Shown in pieces: positions 12,213-23,392 of a stretch of DNA of 64,000 bases. Source of the DNA: Dipylidium caninum (Eukaryota; Platyhelminthes; Cestoda; Cyclophyllidea; Dipylidiidae); NCBI GenBank assembly GCA_017562135.1, contig QEYB01000895.1, positions 992,001 through 1,056,000 of the forward strand, read 5' to 3'. Both the position numbers and the translations under genes were made by a program. Numbering within the stretch: position 1 is the stretch's first letter; each line of letters opens with the position of its first letter. Under the pieces are notes generated by a model that had not been told where the DNA came from, made no database searches, and was given only the letters and a program-made list of their open reading frames with translations.

Positions 12213-15200
12213 ATGTCATGGTCCCTTTCGTTGGTCGTCGCTTTATACTCTTCTCTTATTTTGTGCTGTGTCGTCCGCAGTCCTGTGAGTTGCACCCATT
12301 CCATGCTATGTTTTGCTTTATGAGGATGATGGCCGAATTTCTATTCTAACCGCGGCGAACTTTTCAGACTTTGTCCACGCGCACCCGACCCTTGTGCAAT
12401 TTTATTTACGCACATGTGGTTCTTGCCAGAATTACGCACCACAGTTCAAAACGTTCAGCAAATCGATTGACGGTAGGTACATTAAGACTGTCGTTATTTT
12501 AGGCTGGAGATGGGCTGTCAAGTTGGCTGTAATAGACTGTGTCGACTCGCAAAATGATCCTAATTCGTGAGGTTTACTATAATTGTCACTGTTTTGCCTA
12601 TGGCATTTTTGTAACACTGTCTTTAACTGCCTGTACCGCAACTACGTCTTTGCAGTTCATTTCAGATCGATCAAATAAAACCATTCCTGTGAAACATTCC
12701 TATGATAATGATGCTTTTAGAAAATCTGTCGCCGAAATTTTGGTTGGAGAAAATCTGTATAAAGACTAGGACTTCCTCTCTAACGCGTGTACCTAAATAA
12801 TATGCTTCGCTTTATGCATGGCTTTAGGAATACTTCAAATACCTTGACTATTTATGGCCCAGACAATATCGAGGTCATTATGGTTAGTTGACCTGTTCTG
12901 TTTTTCAATCTTGTTCCGTCACTGATTTATCAGCCATCCAATTTATAATTTGGTCGAAAAAACTTATCGTCCACATGTAAAATTTACAGCCCGGTATATT
13001 TTAGCTCATCTTGGATTTCCAACTGAAATCGCCAGTAGCTTTACAGACCGATTTTACGGAAGGCCTCCAGTTTGGTGTCAGGGATAAGGCAGGAAACATT
13101 TTGTTTAGCAAGTTAGCAACATTATTAATCAGTTATTTTAAATCGCCACATCCTTTAACACTATTCGTTTCGAAGTGAATCCGCTGGAGCCCTAAGAACT
13201 TTCCTTATGAAACAAAAAAAAAAAAAAAATTATTGCTCATCTCAGAGAAAACTTCTTCATCTACGACACCACCAGAATCCCTCCTACGTGAGTCGTCTTT
13301 TTATTATAATACTATATAATGCGAAGGGGCGCCAAACAATGTGTGATGTTTACATTAATTTGGTCAGTAGAAGGGTTTTAATCCAATTTCATGACAGCTA
13401 GTTTGATTGAACGGCATAAATACTCCTCTACTTTAGGTTGATTCATACCACTTGATTATCTAATGCTCTTGAAGTATTAGGATTACCGTGTATAGTCGTC
13501 ACATAACTAGAACATTAGTTAAGGTATTTGAAATTAGCCTTAGTTGTCTTCTTCTTTGACTTTGCTAGTTTCGGTGATTAATTTTATTGCGCATGGAACC
13601 TGTTTCTTGACCATATTTTACACATTTCTTTGTTCCTGAAGTTATGTTAATTGATCTGCTGGTCGACTGTAACATTTCTTTCGTCTTGCATTCCTTTATT
13701 AAAAAAAATATGTTAAAAAAACTGAATCACTTGTACGTTTTGATGTCAAATAGTGCTATTAGTCCTTACTGTTCTTTGATAAATTAAATACAACAACGTT
13801 TTTGTGTGAGGACACACGACGACATATATTAAGGAACTATCGTGACTTTACTCCCTTCTGATCTTCATTTTTTTTAGGAATTCCACTAAGCATGTGAACC
13901 CCGTTACCTATTCGATGCCCGTTTATGCGGCTGATGTCATTTCCTCCCTTCAAATTCTTCTCCTTAGGGATATTGGTATGAAAGATGTTATCAAAGCGCG
14001 TTGAGCTTGATGCTTTAAAAGAATTTCTAACGGTTCTTTCGAAGGTTAGCTAGCAAACATCAAATTTCTTGAACGAGACTTCCTTCTAAAAATCGATACG
14101 TATTTCTGAAAGACTTTTGGGAAACTATATTAACTCCCATTTTTATACCATTGTCCTATTTCATACTTTACCACCGACTAACGAGTTTGCTAGACGCTCA
14201 ATACTCGCTTAACGGCCTTTGGTAAATTTTGCATATTTGGAGTAACAAACATGCCACAAAAACTTACTAGTCTAGACGGGGGGAGGCGGTAAAATCATTT
14301 GTCGATTCTCGTATTGTATTTTCGTTTAGTTCTCATACAAATTTTCATTTTACAATATTTTTTCTTGGATTGGTACTTGGCTTATCTCTAGGGTTTCATC
14401 ATTTGATATTATTCTCCGCTGTAAATTATTCCCCTTATGTGTGAATTTGGTGGCTTTTAATTTTTACTGTGCGGTAAGTTTTAATAAAGCAAAGCAGCTA
14501 AAACTCTCTTGACAATCTGGCCACTTTGATTATTATTAGATTTTTCAAGCATTGTGAACAATACGTCAGCGAGGGTGTCAGGGCGTGTTTCTAGAAGTGG
14601 TTTGTGTGAATGTTTATAAACGAGGGCGCCACGAGTTTCGTAAAAGTGTATTTTGTTCAAGTAGTTTATCTGTACAACATTTTAGCTGGCAAAAAATTCA
14701 TTTACTTGATACTTTTTGCAGTATTTAGATTTGGGTAGGCAATACAATGGAGAAATTGCCTATCTCAAGACAACTGTTAGATGAGCAAAGGGGACCGAAA
14801 GAATTCCGACACTGACACGAGGTGAGCATTGGCTTGGTGGCTTCTATTAAATGTAGGTTCTTTTTTCTTCTGTCATCTACGCAACGCCTAACAAAAAAAG
14901 CTTATTTGGTACTAACTTAGTGTATAGCATGCCGGTTATTCCTGGACATCGAAAACTATTTTTAAATCATTACACAATGCCCAATAATATATTACCTCAC
15001 CATTCCGCTTGTTTCAAGAAAGACGCACAATATCATTAGACTACTGTAAACCGTCGAGTGTTCCAAAGACTAATATATGGATGTTATTTCCGGTATCGGT
15101 TAGCTGTCGACAGATCGAGTGAAGTTCATTGCTTGTCATGGAACTAACTCTTCCCTGCGAGGATATCCCTGCGGTCTATGGGTTATGTTTCATGCCATGA

Positions 15201-16251
15201 CGGTGAGCAGGTTCATTCAAGGTGAAGGATCAGGTAAATCGCACATTAACATCGTTTTTATAAATTTTTGAAATTAACGGAGAGTTTTGTTGACATATTC
15301 TGCTTTTGGTCTTCTTGATTCTCAACTCTTAGATTGCCCGGCACGCAATTTTTGATCTGGCTTTTCTACATAGCTGGCTAGTTATTGGCAATCCAACAAC
15401 TTATATATAGCCCAGCGTATTAGCGCTATTATTCTTTATTCTTTGACTAAGATTAATTTTACGAAAGGGTTTTTACTCTCTCTCTAAAATCAAAAATACA
15501 ATCACATTTATTAAGGAGTGTGCAGCTTGGTTGCAAACACTATCGAGACATCATTAAGTTGTCATGATTAAAAAACATTGTTTATTATGAATCAATGCTA
15601 ATTGAAGGCGCAAAGAAAACGGTAAAATAACGCAAATTTTCCGTCACGTTATACGGTGTCAAGTCTAATTACCTCACTCAAAGATGCGATAGAATCTGCC
15701 GCGTTGTGAAGATGGCCGAGTCTATATGCGGTATCTTTTAACTATTACAGACGGGCCCGCGCCAATCGCCCACGCCTTGAATCGGTTTGTGCCTCACTTC
15801 TTCAGTTGCAGCTACTGCCCATCTCAATGCGCGCTTATCACTTGCCAGGATGACATCAAACGTCCGTCTAGAAACGGAAAGTGTCTACCCTGATCGTCCG
15901 GGCGTAGAACCACCGTTTCTCCTGGTGGTTCCCGACCCCGCCACTCTTCCTCCGGCACCCAAATCGGCTCGTGAGGAGGTGCTCTGGCTGAATACCGCTC
16001 ACAATATGGTTAACAAGCGCCTCGCGGGACAACCTTCGGAGGATCCCGCCGCTCCTAAACAGATCTTTCCCTCACCGGAGCAGTGCCGCGCCTGCTGGTC
16101 GGAGTCCACGCGGCAGCAATTAACCACTGACAAGTTTGCCGCCATGCCGGATAACAAGGAGGAATTGCTAGCCTATCTCGTTCATCACTATCGCCCCTCA
16201 TCTTGGCGATGGGATGGTGTGTTTGTGTCGTTTGAAGATGTCTCGCAGTAA
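12213..16251 (+). CDS. QSOX1: Quiescin sulfhydryl oxidase (QSOX), frame-disrupted copy
   Basis: QSOX fuses a thioredoxin domain to an FAD-binding Erv/ALR domain and makes disulfides in secreted proteins. Well-supported exons: 12213-12284 (signal peptide starting MSWSLSLVVALYSS), 12325-12472 (thioredoxin motif CGSC), 12503-12566 (AVIDCVDSQND), about 12662-12754, 12829-12888, about 13880-14044 (VYAADVISSLQ, then LDALKEFLTVL), about 15100-15209 (CHGTNSSLRGYPCGLWVMFH, the FAD region) and about 15755-16251 (FFSCSYC proximal disulfide, HNMVNKRLAGQPSEDP, CRAC). The first two introns are 40 and 30 nt. Single-base frame breaks are needed at about 14003 (before ELDALKEF) and about 15820 (after the CSYC motif), and the junctions near 12566-12662 and 12889-12935 do not keep phase. 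Exons for the middle helical domain (14.1-15.1 kb) were not located. Either this copy is decaying or the assembly has indels here. The model ends at 16251 unless a further exon follows the GTAAGT there. Confidence 0.85.
13214..13229 (+). repeat. Run of 16 adenines
   Basis: An uninterrupted A homopolymer inside the QSOX locus. It could be the tail of a small retroposed element or simple slippage; no insertion boundaries are visible. Confidence 0.7.
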
Positions 16252-19200
16252 GTCAGCTTACTGTAGCAACTGGAAATAATTGAGACAAGCTCCAGGTAGT
16301 CTGTCGAATGTTTGATCAGAACCAGATAACGTTTTGAGTTAACATTTCCAGTCAAATCTAGGTAAATTGTCCAATAACTTGTCTGTTTTCGCATCACCTT
16401 CAGTAAATACACTTAACCGCCCCCAATCTAAATGTTTTTCACTGAAGTTCACCCTCTAAATTATTTACATAAACTATCATAAATGGTAATTAATTAAAAT
16501 TTTCTGTCACTGCTTCCCCGGCATTCCCGTCTGATCTTAGTATACCACAGAGGGGCATTTGAGCCTAAGGGCACTGCCGTCCTGGTTATTTGACCGATAT
16601 TTACTACCTAAATTGAACTCAATACTCCTGGAGGCAATCTTATGACCTCTCTGTTAGCAGTTCCTAAACATTTTCTCTTTATCCCGAATTTAATGATCTA
16701 TACATGAAAAAAAAACTTATATATTAATTTAACGACCCGTGGTGCCAAAAAAATTGACGGAACATTAGTGGTGTCCGTGGTTTCGAAATTAAATTCCTCT
16801 CAGACGTCGTACGTGTTTTGATTAAAAGCATTTGGTCTCATTGCAGTGCCACTTAAACGTAGTGTAAGTGAATTGTTTTAAACTGAAGCAGCATCCGAGT
16901 ATTCCATATATTTTTTTTGAAATATTCTGTTTTGTACTAAAAATGGATCATGGACCAGTAAGTGATACTTATTGTTCGTGTATGCATGGACCCATCCACG
17001 CCCATAGCGCAGCAGCGGGATGACTTGGTGGCGGAAAGCCGCGCACTTGGGTCATTTACTATCGTTCTTCTCTCTTTTTAAACCCCTGAAAATACTGTGA
17101 ATGCTTTAAACGGTGAAACAAGTGGTTGTTCTTTTGAATCAAATAATCTGCCTTTATTTCACTTTAGTAAAAATCCAAGCATCTAGGTTTGGTGGCCAAA
17201 TCTAAGTATCTCAGTGTAATCCGCACGCTGACAGACGTATTGGTGATGTAACTTATCTAAGTACAAGAGAGGACTTGTAATCGGCATTGGCAGCGATTTT
17301 GTTGGATTTGTTTTTTCATGGCGAGTCACTGTCTTCACACTAATAAAGATTCGTTCTGGATGAACTTCCTTTCTCGATTGATTCCTGACGAGGGACGTGG
17401 CGCTCATTGGTCATATGAGAATTCGGCGATCAGGAAACGGACACAAAGACAACAATTAACAATGGGATAAACGAGAAGGATGTTGCATGAGAACTGAAGG
17501 CCAAGCTACTTTGAGGCAGTTTCGAAACAATTGATAAAGCTTTATAAAGGTGATGGCCAGTCACCAGTGCCATTCTTTGCGCTGCAATGCGCTAATAAAA
17601 TTAGTGTGCTGAGGAGCTAAACGATATCTTTCAAATTCACAAAAAGATATAGTGTGTGTGTGAGAACTCTGGGTCTGTCTGAGGGCACTTACATTTTTTC
17701 TCACACTAGATGATTCAAGGATCCGGAGGCCTGCGAAGGCATGAGTTTGCTAATAAAAATTTCATTTAGTACGGAGTCAAGTGTCGACTGTGCATAAAAG
17801 CAGTACACATGGAACAACATTAAATCGTTAATGAAGGTCATCAAAATATTGTGTAAATTAATATCGAAGAGTCATTTTTGGTGGATCTTCTATGTTCATA
17901 CTACAAATGATACCTCGCTGTAAAAAATTGTACGTTGGCAATTTGGAGGAGAAGCAAGCCAGGGGAACGGACGCCTTCAAATTACGTTTTAAGACACAAG
18001 CGGATATGGTGTTGGTATGGAGTTGATTTTTGTAGGTTCCACCATTTTTTGCTACGTCCATCAGTGGGGCGGTTCTCTTTCGCCCTTAGTGTTGTGCCAT
18101 TTTTTGTTGTCGCTGGCGTCCGCATCGCTTTGCGGACAGCACTGCCCCTCTCGACCCACGAGTGTGTAAGTAACCATTACAACACCATAATATGACTGCA
18201 TCCAAAAACCTTATCCTTGGCCAACTGCTCGTTTTAACCTCTCCTCTTCGTCTCGCCTCCACTCACGCTTGCGTTCCCTGACGCACAAGGAGCTATTACC
18301 TCAGGCACGATACATATTCTAACGCTGTCCCACGGGGAGGCGCTGCTATAGGTTTTTTCGTAGTTGCGTACTCTTCGCAAACGTGAGGAAGAGATAGAAG
18401 AGTCATAAGGAGCATTTGGTGCAGATCTGGTCTTAGTGGAAGATTTGTCTCACCTGACCACCTGTTTTGGTTGAATTAAACTATACTCTCACAAGGTTTT
18501 GATTTGTCTTAGAAAATGTACCTTGAACAGGTTGGTGGTGTGGGTGCTGTAATTCTATGAGGGTGAGGCTCGCGATGGATGTCCTTTCAATACGTTTATC
18601 AGTAGTTACTACAAGTGAAAATTAGAATTAGAGACTTGAATCCTAGCAAGTCCTTTAATACATGTGAATTTCGTCATAATCGGATTTCGTTGATATATTC
18701 CTGCAGCAGGTTAATAAATTTCACAGAGACACTCTCTTGTTAAATTGATGCGTATCTTGTAACACAAATTCTGGTTATATGATGGACCACATGTGTGGAG
18801 GTACAAGGCTTTGAAACAGCATATGGCGCGTCCCCACAATCTATCGTCACACGAGTACTCTCAGAGGATATATTCTCATGGTCAAGTAGCTATCGACTTG
18901 GATGTCAAAGACAAGAAAAAAAAGTGAGCTCAAGAAAAACTACCGGTCAGGAGGTAGTACCATAGTGTGCCGTATTAAGACCGTATAAGAAATAGAATGG
19001 CAAAACCAGTCGGTTTCAATGTGAATGATCTAGAAGGAAAAATCTGGAATATTAAAGTTATTGCAGAAGCAAAAATTGAAATTACAGGTCAAATTGGACC
19101 GGTTTCAATGAGCGAGTAGTTGGCTAGCAGAACATGAAACAAGAAATTTTGGCCATATATAATAAGTAGGGCTGACAAGAGGGTGAGATGTGTTCACAAT

Positions 19201-20314
19201 GGGAAGCAGATGCAAAATCGTTTATAATAGAGAAGAGAAGGAAATATGCAAGACACTAGAATCTAACAATTGCCATCAAAAGATGAGGCGGGGTGTCAGA
19301 AATATCCGAGAGAGCTGCTGGTTTGTTTATTTGCTTTGATTTTCTTGGCATCTATTTCGTCGGAGCAATAGGTGCATTCTCATAATTCGTGGGTTACTTT
19401 CTGACAATCAGCGTCTCATCGTCTTACTTATTAAAAATAAAAATGTGGGCGATTAAATTGTTTACAGAGCGCCGAAGCAAGTGGCGGTAGAGAGATGAGA
19501 AGTCGTAAGATGCGAAAACTTCGATCTTCACTCGGCCAAGCCGTGGGGGCGGGGAGAAAAGTAACGAAAATAGCATACAGTTTTAAAAAATAAGGAAGAA
19601 ATGGATAGCTTATTACTCATCGGCGCAGATTACGGGCAAGCCTCTATGGTGGCCAAATAATTTAAGAGGTGTAGTGCAAATGAGATTCGTAAAAAAGAAG
19701 TTCATTAGAAACATTTGTCAAAAATGCCGATAGAAATTTGCGTATTTCGCGCCGTCCACCATGGAAGCAAGCCAAAGTAAAACCACAAGCAATTATGCAT
19801 ATTAATAGGTACAAAAATTTAGTAAGTAAAAATCAAAATAAGTAAGGGGGGGTGGTAACCAATAGAAATGCAAAAGTAAGGGATAGGTTTTATCAGTACG
19901 AAACGATTCCAACATGAAGAAGCTTATTTGTAATTTTCGGGATTTAATTAGGTGTTAAGAAGAGCTAAAAACAAGAGTAGGTTCATTTTGCACTTCGATT
20001 TTGATTATAATACGAGTTCAAGTGAGATCGGCTCTGCGGCTCTTGGGTGTAGTATTATACAGAACCACGAATAGGTATAACAAAATCCCAGTGTTTTATC
20101 GATAATTTCACGTTTACTTGGGCTTCTTTATCACTTTTTCGCATAAAATCATATTTTATACCAGTCACTTATTAAGTATGTAGCAGAAATCAAAATATAC
20201 ATCTATCTTCTTTGGCCAAAACTATCGTTGCCGTCGCTAAATCCGTAAATGGGAAGAAAGACATTTATTAATGGGTCTGTGTCATAGCATTTGAGGCTAA
20301 GTTATTTAGATATA
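16252..20314. other. Long intergenic block, no gene recognised
   Basis: About 4 kb between QSOX and PIGL. Open frames are all under 90 codons. The frame at 17935-18195 has a hydrophobic second half but no family features, and an opposite-strand frame overlaps it. A short GT run sits near 17650. Composition turns A-rich and G-rich on the plus strand from about 18880 to 19980. Nothing resembling an RNA gene or intact transposon was seen. Confidence 0.4.
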
Positions 20315-21109
20315 ATGATGAGAACTCAAAGGTTATGTTTTGCGGTAGGTCATGTCCTTGAAACGGACAAATTTACCAATGGGTTACTGTTCTTGTACTT
20401 TTTAGTCTTGTTCGGCATCTGCGCGTTTTGCACTTTACATCTTAAACAGAGTCCAAAGGCGCCACCTTTTCGAGGTCCAGTTTTAGTTGTAACTGCTCAT
20501 CCGGACGATGAGTGTATGTTCTTTGCGCCCGTTATATTGTCTCTTCTTAGCTGGAAGATTCCAGTCGATCTCCTTTGTCTTTCCTCCGGTAATTATTATG
20601 GTTGTGGTCCGTCGCGATGTGATGAATTGAAACGTTCTGTGAACGTTCTGGGAATCCGACATCACAGAGTGATTCGTGACCTCAAGCTACCTGATAACCC
20701 TCGGAAGATCTGGCCCAAAGAATCAATCCAGAAGTATGTTTTTAAAGCCGTCCGAAGGTGGCATTCTAAAACAATAGTTTCCTTCGACAAATTTGGTGTG
20801 AGTGGACACTCAAATCACTGTCAAATTTACACTGCCTTGGTCGAAAGACCCCGCGAAATTTCGAATGCAAGAGTATACTGCCTGAAAACCTACGGACCCT
20901 TGCTCAAGTATTGTACACCCTTCATAATCTTATTGGCTTTTTGTTTGAAATCTAAACACGTTTTCTGTGTCCCAATTTCCAGAACACTTGTACCACACAA
21001 AGCTATGCTGCAACATCGAAGCCAGCTACTGTGGTTCAGGTATATGTATATACTCTTTGCATCTTACATGTATATAAACGTAGTCAATCCTCTCGCAAAA
21101 TTAAATTGA
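20315..21109 (+). CDS. PIGL: N-acetylglucosaminyl-phosphatidylinositol de-N-acetylase (PIG-L)
   Basis: PIG-L removes the acetyl group from GlcNAc-PI, the second step of GPI-anchor synthesis, on the cytosolic face of the ER. The frame gives about 264 residues, close to the usual 250. A single N-terminal membrane span (about residues 22-40) is followed by the LmbE-type catalytic domain with the zinc/catalytic motif TAHPDDECMFF, the DELKRSVNVLGI helix and the second metal motif FDKFGVSGHSNH. The C-terminus (HRSQLLWFRYMYILFASYMYIN) matches the family end. ATG at 20315 is preferred because the frame upstream lacks another ATG. No intron is needed anywhere, unlike its intron-rich neighbours. It converges on the CCDC42-like gene. 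Confidence 0.93.
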   Translation: MMRTQRLCFAVGHVLETDKFTNGLLFLYFLVLFGICAFCTLHLKQSPKAPPFRGPVLVVTAHPDDECMFFAPVILSLLSWKIPVDLLCLSSGNYYGCGPSRCDELKRSVNVLGIRHHRVIRDLKLPDNPRKIWPKESIQKYVFKAVRRWHSKTIVSFDKFGVSGHSNHCQIYTALVERPREISNARVYCLKTYGPLLKYCTPFIILLAFCLKSKHVFCVPISRTLVPHKAMLQHRSQLLWFRYMYILFASYMYINVVNPLAKLN

Positions 21110-21480
21110 GCTCTACTTTTCCTGCTGGATTTCACTTGTATTACTACTCGTTTTATTCTGCTATGTGATAAGATTCATCAGAAAAATAGGTAGAGCGTTT
21201 TTGCTATTAATGCTTTGATTGAACGCGAAGAGATGTCAAAGATCTATTGCAACAAATTATATTTTAGAAAGTCTAAAACTAGGACATCACGAACAATTAT
21301 CACAGTTAGACAAATTCTGGCATTGTCGTCAAGTATTAACATTACTATACCTTATTTTTATCCAATGCGAGAACGTGTAAAATTATCACCCCTCTTTATC
21401 AAGGACTCACACTTGTTGATATTTTTGTATCCTAATTTACCAACACAAAGAAAGTATAAGTTAGTGTGCGGAGTAAAGTG
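21110..21480. other. Convergent 3' intergenic spacer
   Basis: 371 bp, AT-rich, between the stops of PIGL (+) and the CCDC42-like gene (-). It holds a short open frame with no motif (part of 21215-21562), which I read as 3' untranslated sequence. Confidence 0.4.
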
Positions 21481-22768
21481 TCAATCAGTTGTTTCTCCCA
21501 ATCTTTCTTGTGCTAAAATATTGTCCACGTGTTCCAAATCCGTAATTAGGTTTTTTATCTAAAAGGTTTGAAATATGACGAGAATGTAATTGCAGTGGTG
21601 ATTTTGAAAAGGCTTCTGATTATAGTTCTTTGGATTTTGCATGTTTAATGACTCACATATTTTAAGGCGTCGCTTAGTGTGGGCGTTTGGACTACGCAAT
21701 CGTGTGCGCTCGAAACTTTAAAGGTATTAATTATTGCCCTTAAATGGAAGTCAAGGCCTTGTCATCCTACATTCTAAGAACGCCCAAAGCCTCCTTTTTA
21801 TTTGCATATATTTCTTCATTGGCTGAAATTTGTTCAATGAGATGTAGATTTTTGGCGTGTATTTCATTGCATTCCTTCTCCATTAAAGATAAATTATTTG
21901 AATTCTTCAGAAGGTATTCAGTTTTAGTCTAGAGTAAAAAAATGTTACAAAACCGAACCAGTTGCATGAGCTTTGCGGATTTCCGCAGTTTTTCTATTAT
22001 TCCCAGGCTCTCTGACTCACGATCTTTTAGTTCCTGATCAAGATTTTAATTGATATCACATAGTTACCAGGTGAAATGATCTAAGAGCGTCGGCTCGACT
22101 GATTAAATCATTAATATCTCCGAATTTGTCACAGAGAAGTATTGCTGAATTTAAGAAATCGGCAAATTGCGTTAAGTGTCGGAGACAGCGATCCTGCCTA
22201 GACTTTACGGCCTGTAAAGCCGAACACTCAATTTTGAGGCTATAGTGAGATATTAGTAAAATAACAACTCGTTGATTTCCTTCTGTATGCCGTTAGTTTT
22301 TGCTTCCTCGTGCTGAAGCTTTCGAATCGCATTTTGGTTCCTATGTTTGTTTTCTAGTAACTTTTCTTCGCATGATAAGAAGTATTTTGAGGCTTTTATA
22401 GACTTTTGAGTAAACACGCGACGTTCACTGGCGATTTTCTCCATTTCAATTTTGAACTTCTGGAAAGCGTTATTAGATATAGCAAAATTATTGGTACTAG
22501 CCTTATGTTCTTGCTCTAATTCATTGCAAATGTCAGTAAATGTAGCGAGAACAGTCTCGTTCTATTTTCGGCGTTTAAGCAAATGGATGTATTACATTAT
22601 GATCCCTGTCTGTGTGCATTGCTTTTTGCCTACATTGGCTATTTCTGTTTACCACTTTGCCGTCGCCTAGCAAAGGCATGTTTACTAATGCACTATTATT
22701 CAGATATTAATGTTAGATAAAAACACGATGTCGCATTTTGAGGTACTTACTGAAAGGTTAATTGCCAT
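21481..22768 (-). CDS. CCDC42: CCDC42/CFAP73-like coiled-coil protein (DUF4200)
   Basis: Minus-strand exons: 22561-22269, 22239-22068, 22033-21959, 21928-21771, 21715-21657 and 21558-21481, with a possible 18-nt first coding exon at 22768-22751. The introns at 22240-22268, 22034-22067 and 21929-21958 are 29, 34 and 30 nt and keep phase. The product is almost entirely coiled coil. The order of segments (an ERRVFTQKSIKASKYFL helix, then CDKFGDINDLISRADALRSF, then the EKECNEIHAKN heptads and a DLEHVDNILAQ end) follows the CCDC42/CFAP73 family, whose members act in sperm flagella and cilia. The last junction is one base out of phase, next to an A6 run, so the C-terminal exon is less sure. The family call rests on pattern, not on a search. 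Confidence 0.68.
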
Positions 22769-23392
22769 TTGTGGTACCGATTACTCCTGACAAGTTCTCT
22801 TGTTTGCGGTTACTCGTCGAGATTACAATTTGGATAGAAAACAAAGCAACGCGCTCATAAAGCCTTATTGAATGTCTCGGAGGCCAATTCTACTTACCCA
22901 TCTCGAGCATTAAGACGTTAAAAGTCGGGCTATGAAAAAATTGAGAGTTCCGGATATTATGGATTTTCCAACCGTTGGCCACTGATACATAGATCCGTAG
23001 CGCTGGACGTATCAAAATCTAATTATCATTGTTTAAATCTATGTTGGGGCGGTTTGGTATATGGCAATCCCAAGTTTGTAATAGTTGCAATTTCATGTTG
23101 AGGAGTTAGTTGCTACTTCATGAGCCCGCGGCAGCAAGTAGCAGCACAACTCTTTGTCGAGCTGATTGTCACTTTCTAGCATGAAATCTACATAACAGTC
23201 TACATATTCCTTTAAAAAAAAGAAAATTAACTGAAAAAATTAGCATGCATCAATGAAACTAATAATCAGATTTTTTTCATTTTAACGGAGTTTTGTGCCC
23301 TAGCAGTTATTCCCGACCTTGTTTTACTCCTTAAATGCTTTCAACGTCCAAATCTATTGAATTAGTGTCCGGTGGGGGTCTGTGTCCGCCCT
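22769..23392. promoter_or_regulatory. Divergent intergenic region, CCDC42-like / calumenin
   Basis: About 620 bp between two genes that start head to head. No supported frame. Both 5' regions must lie here, but no core promoter element is clear enough to mark. Confidence 0.4.
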
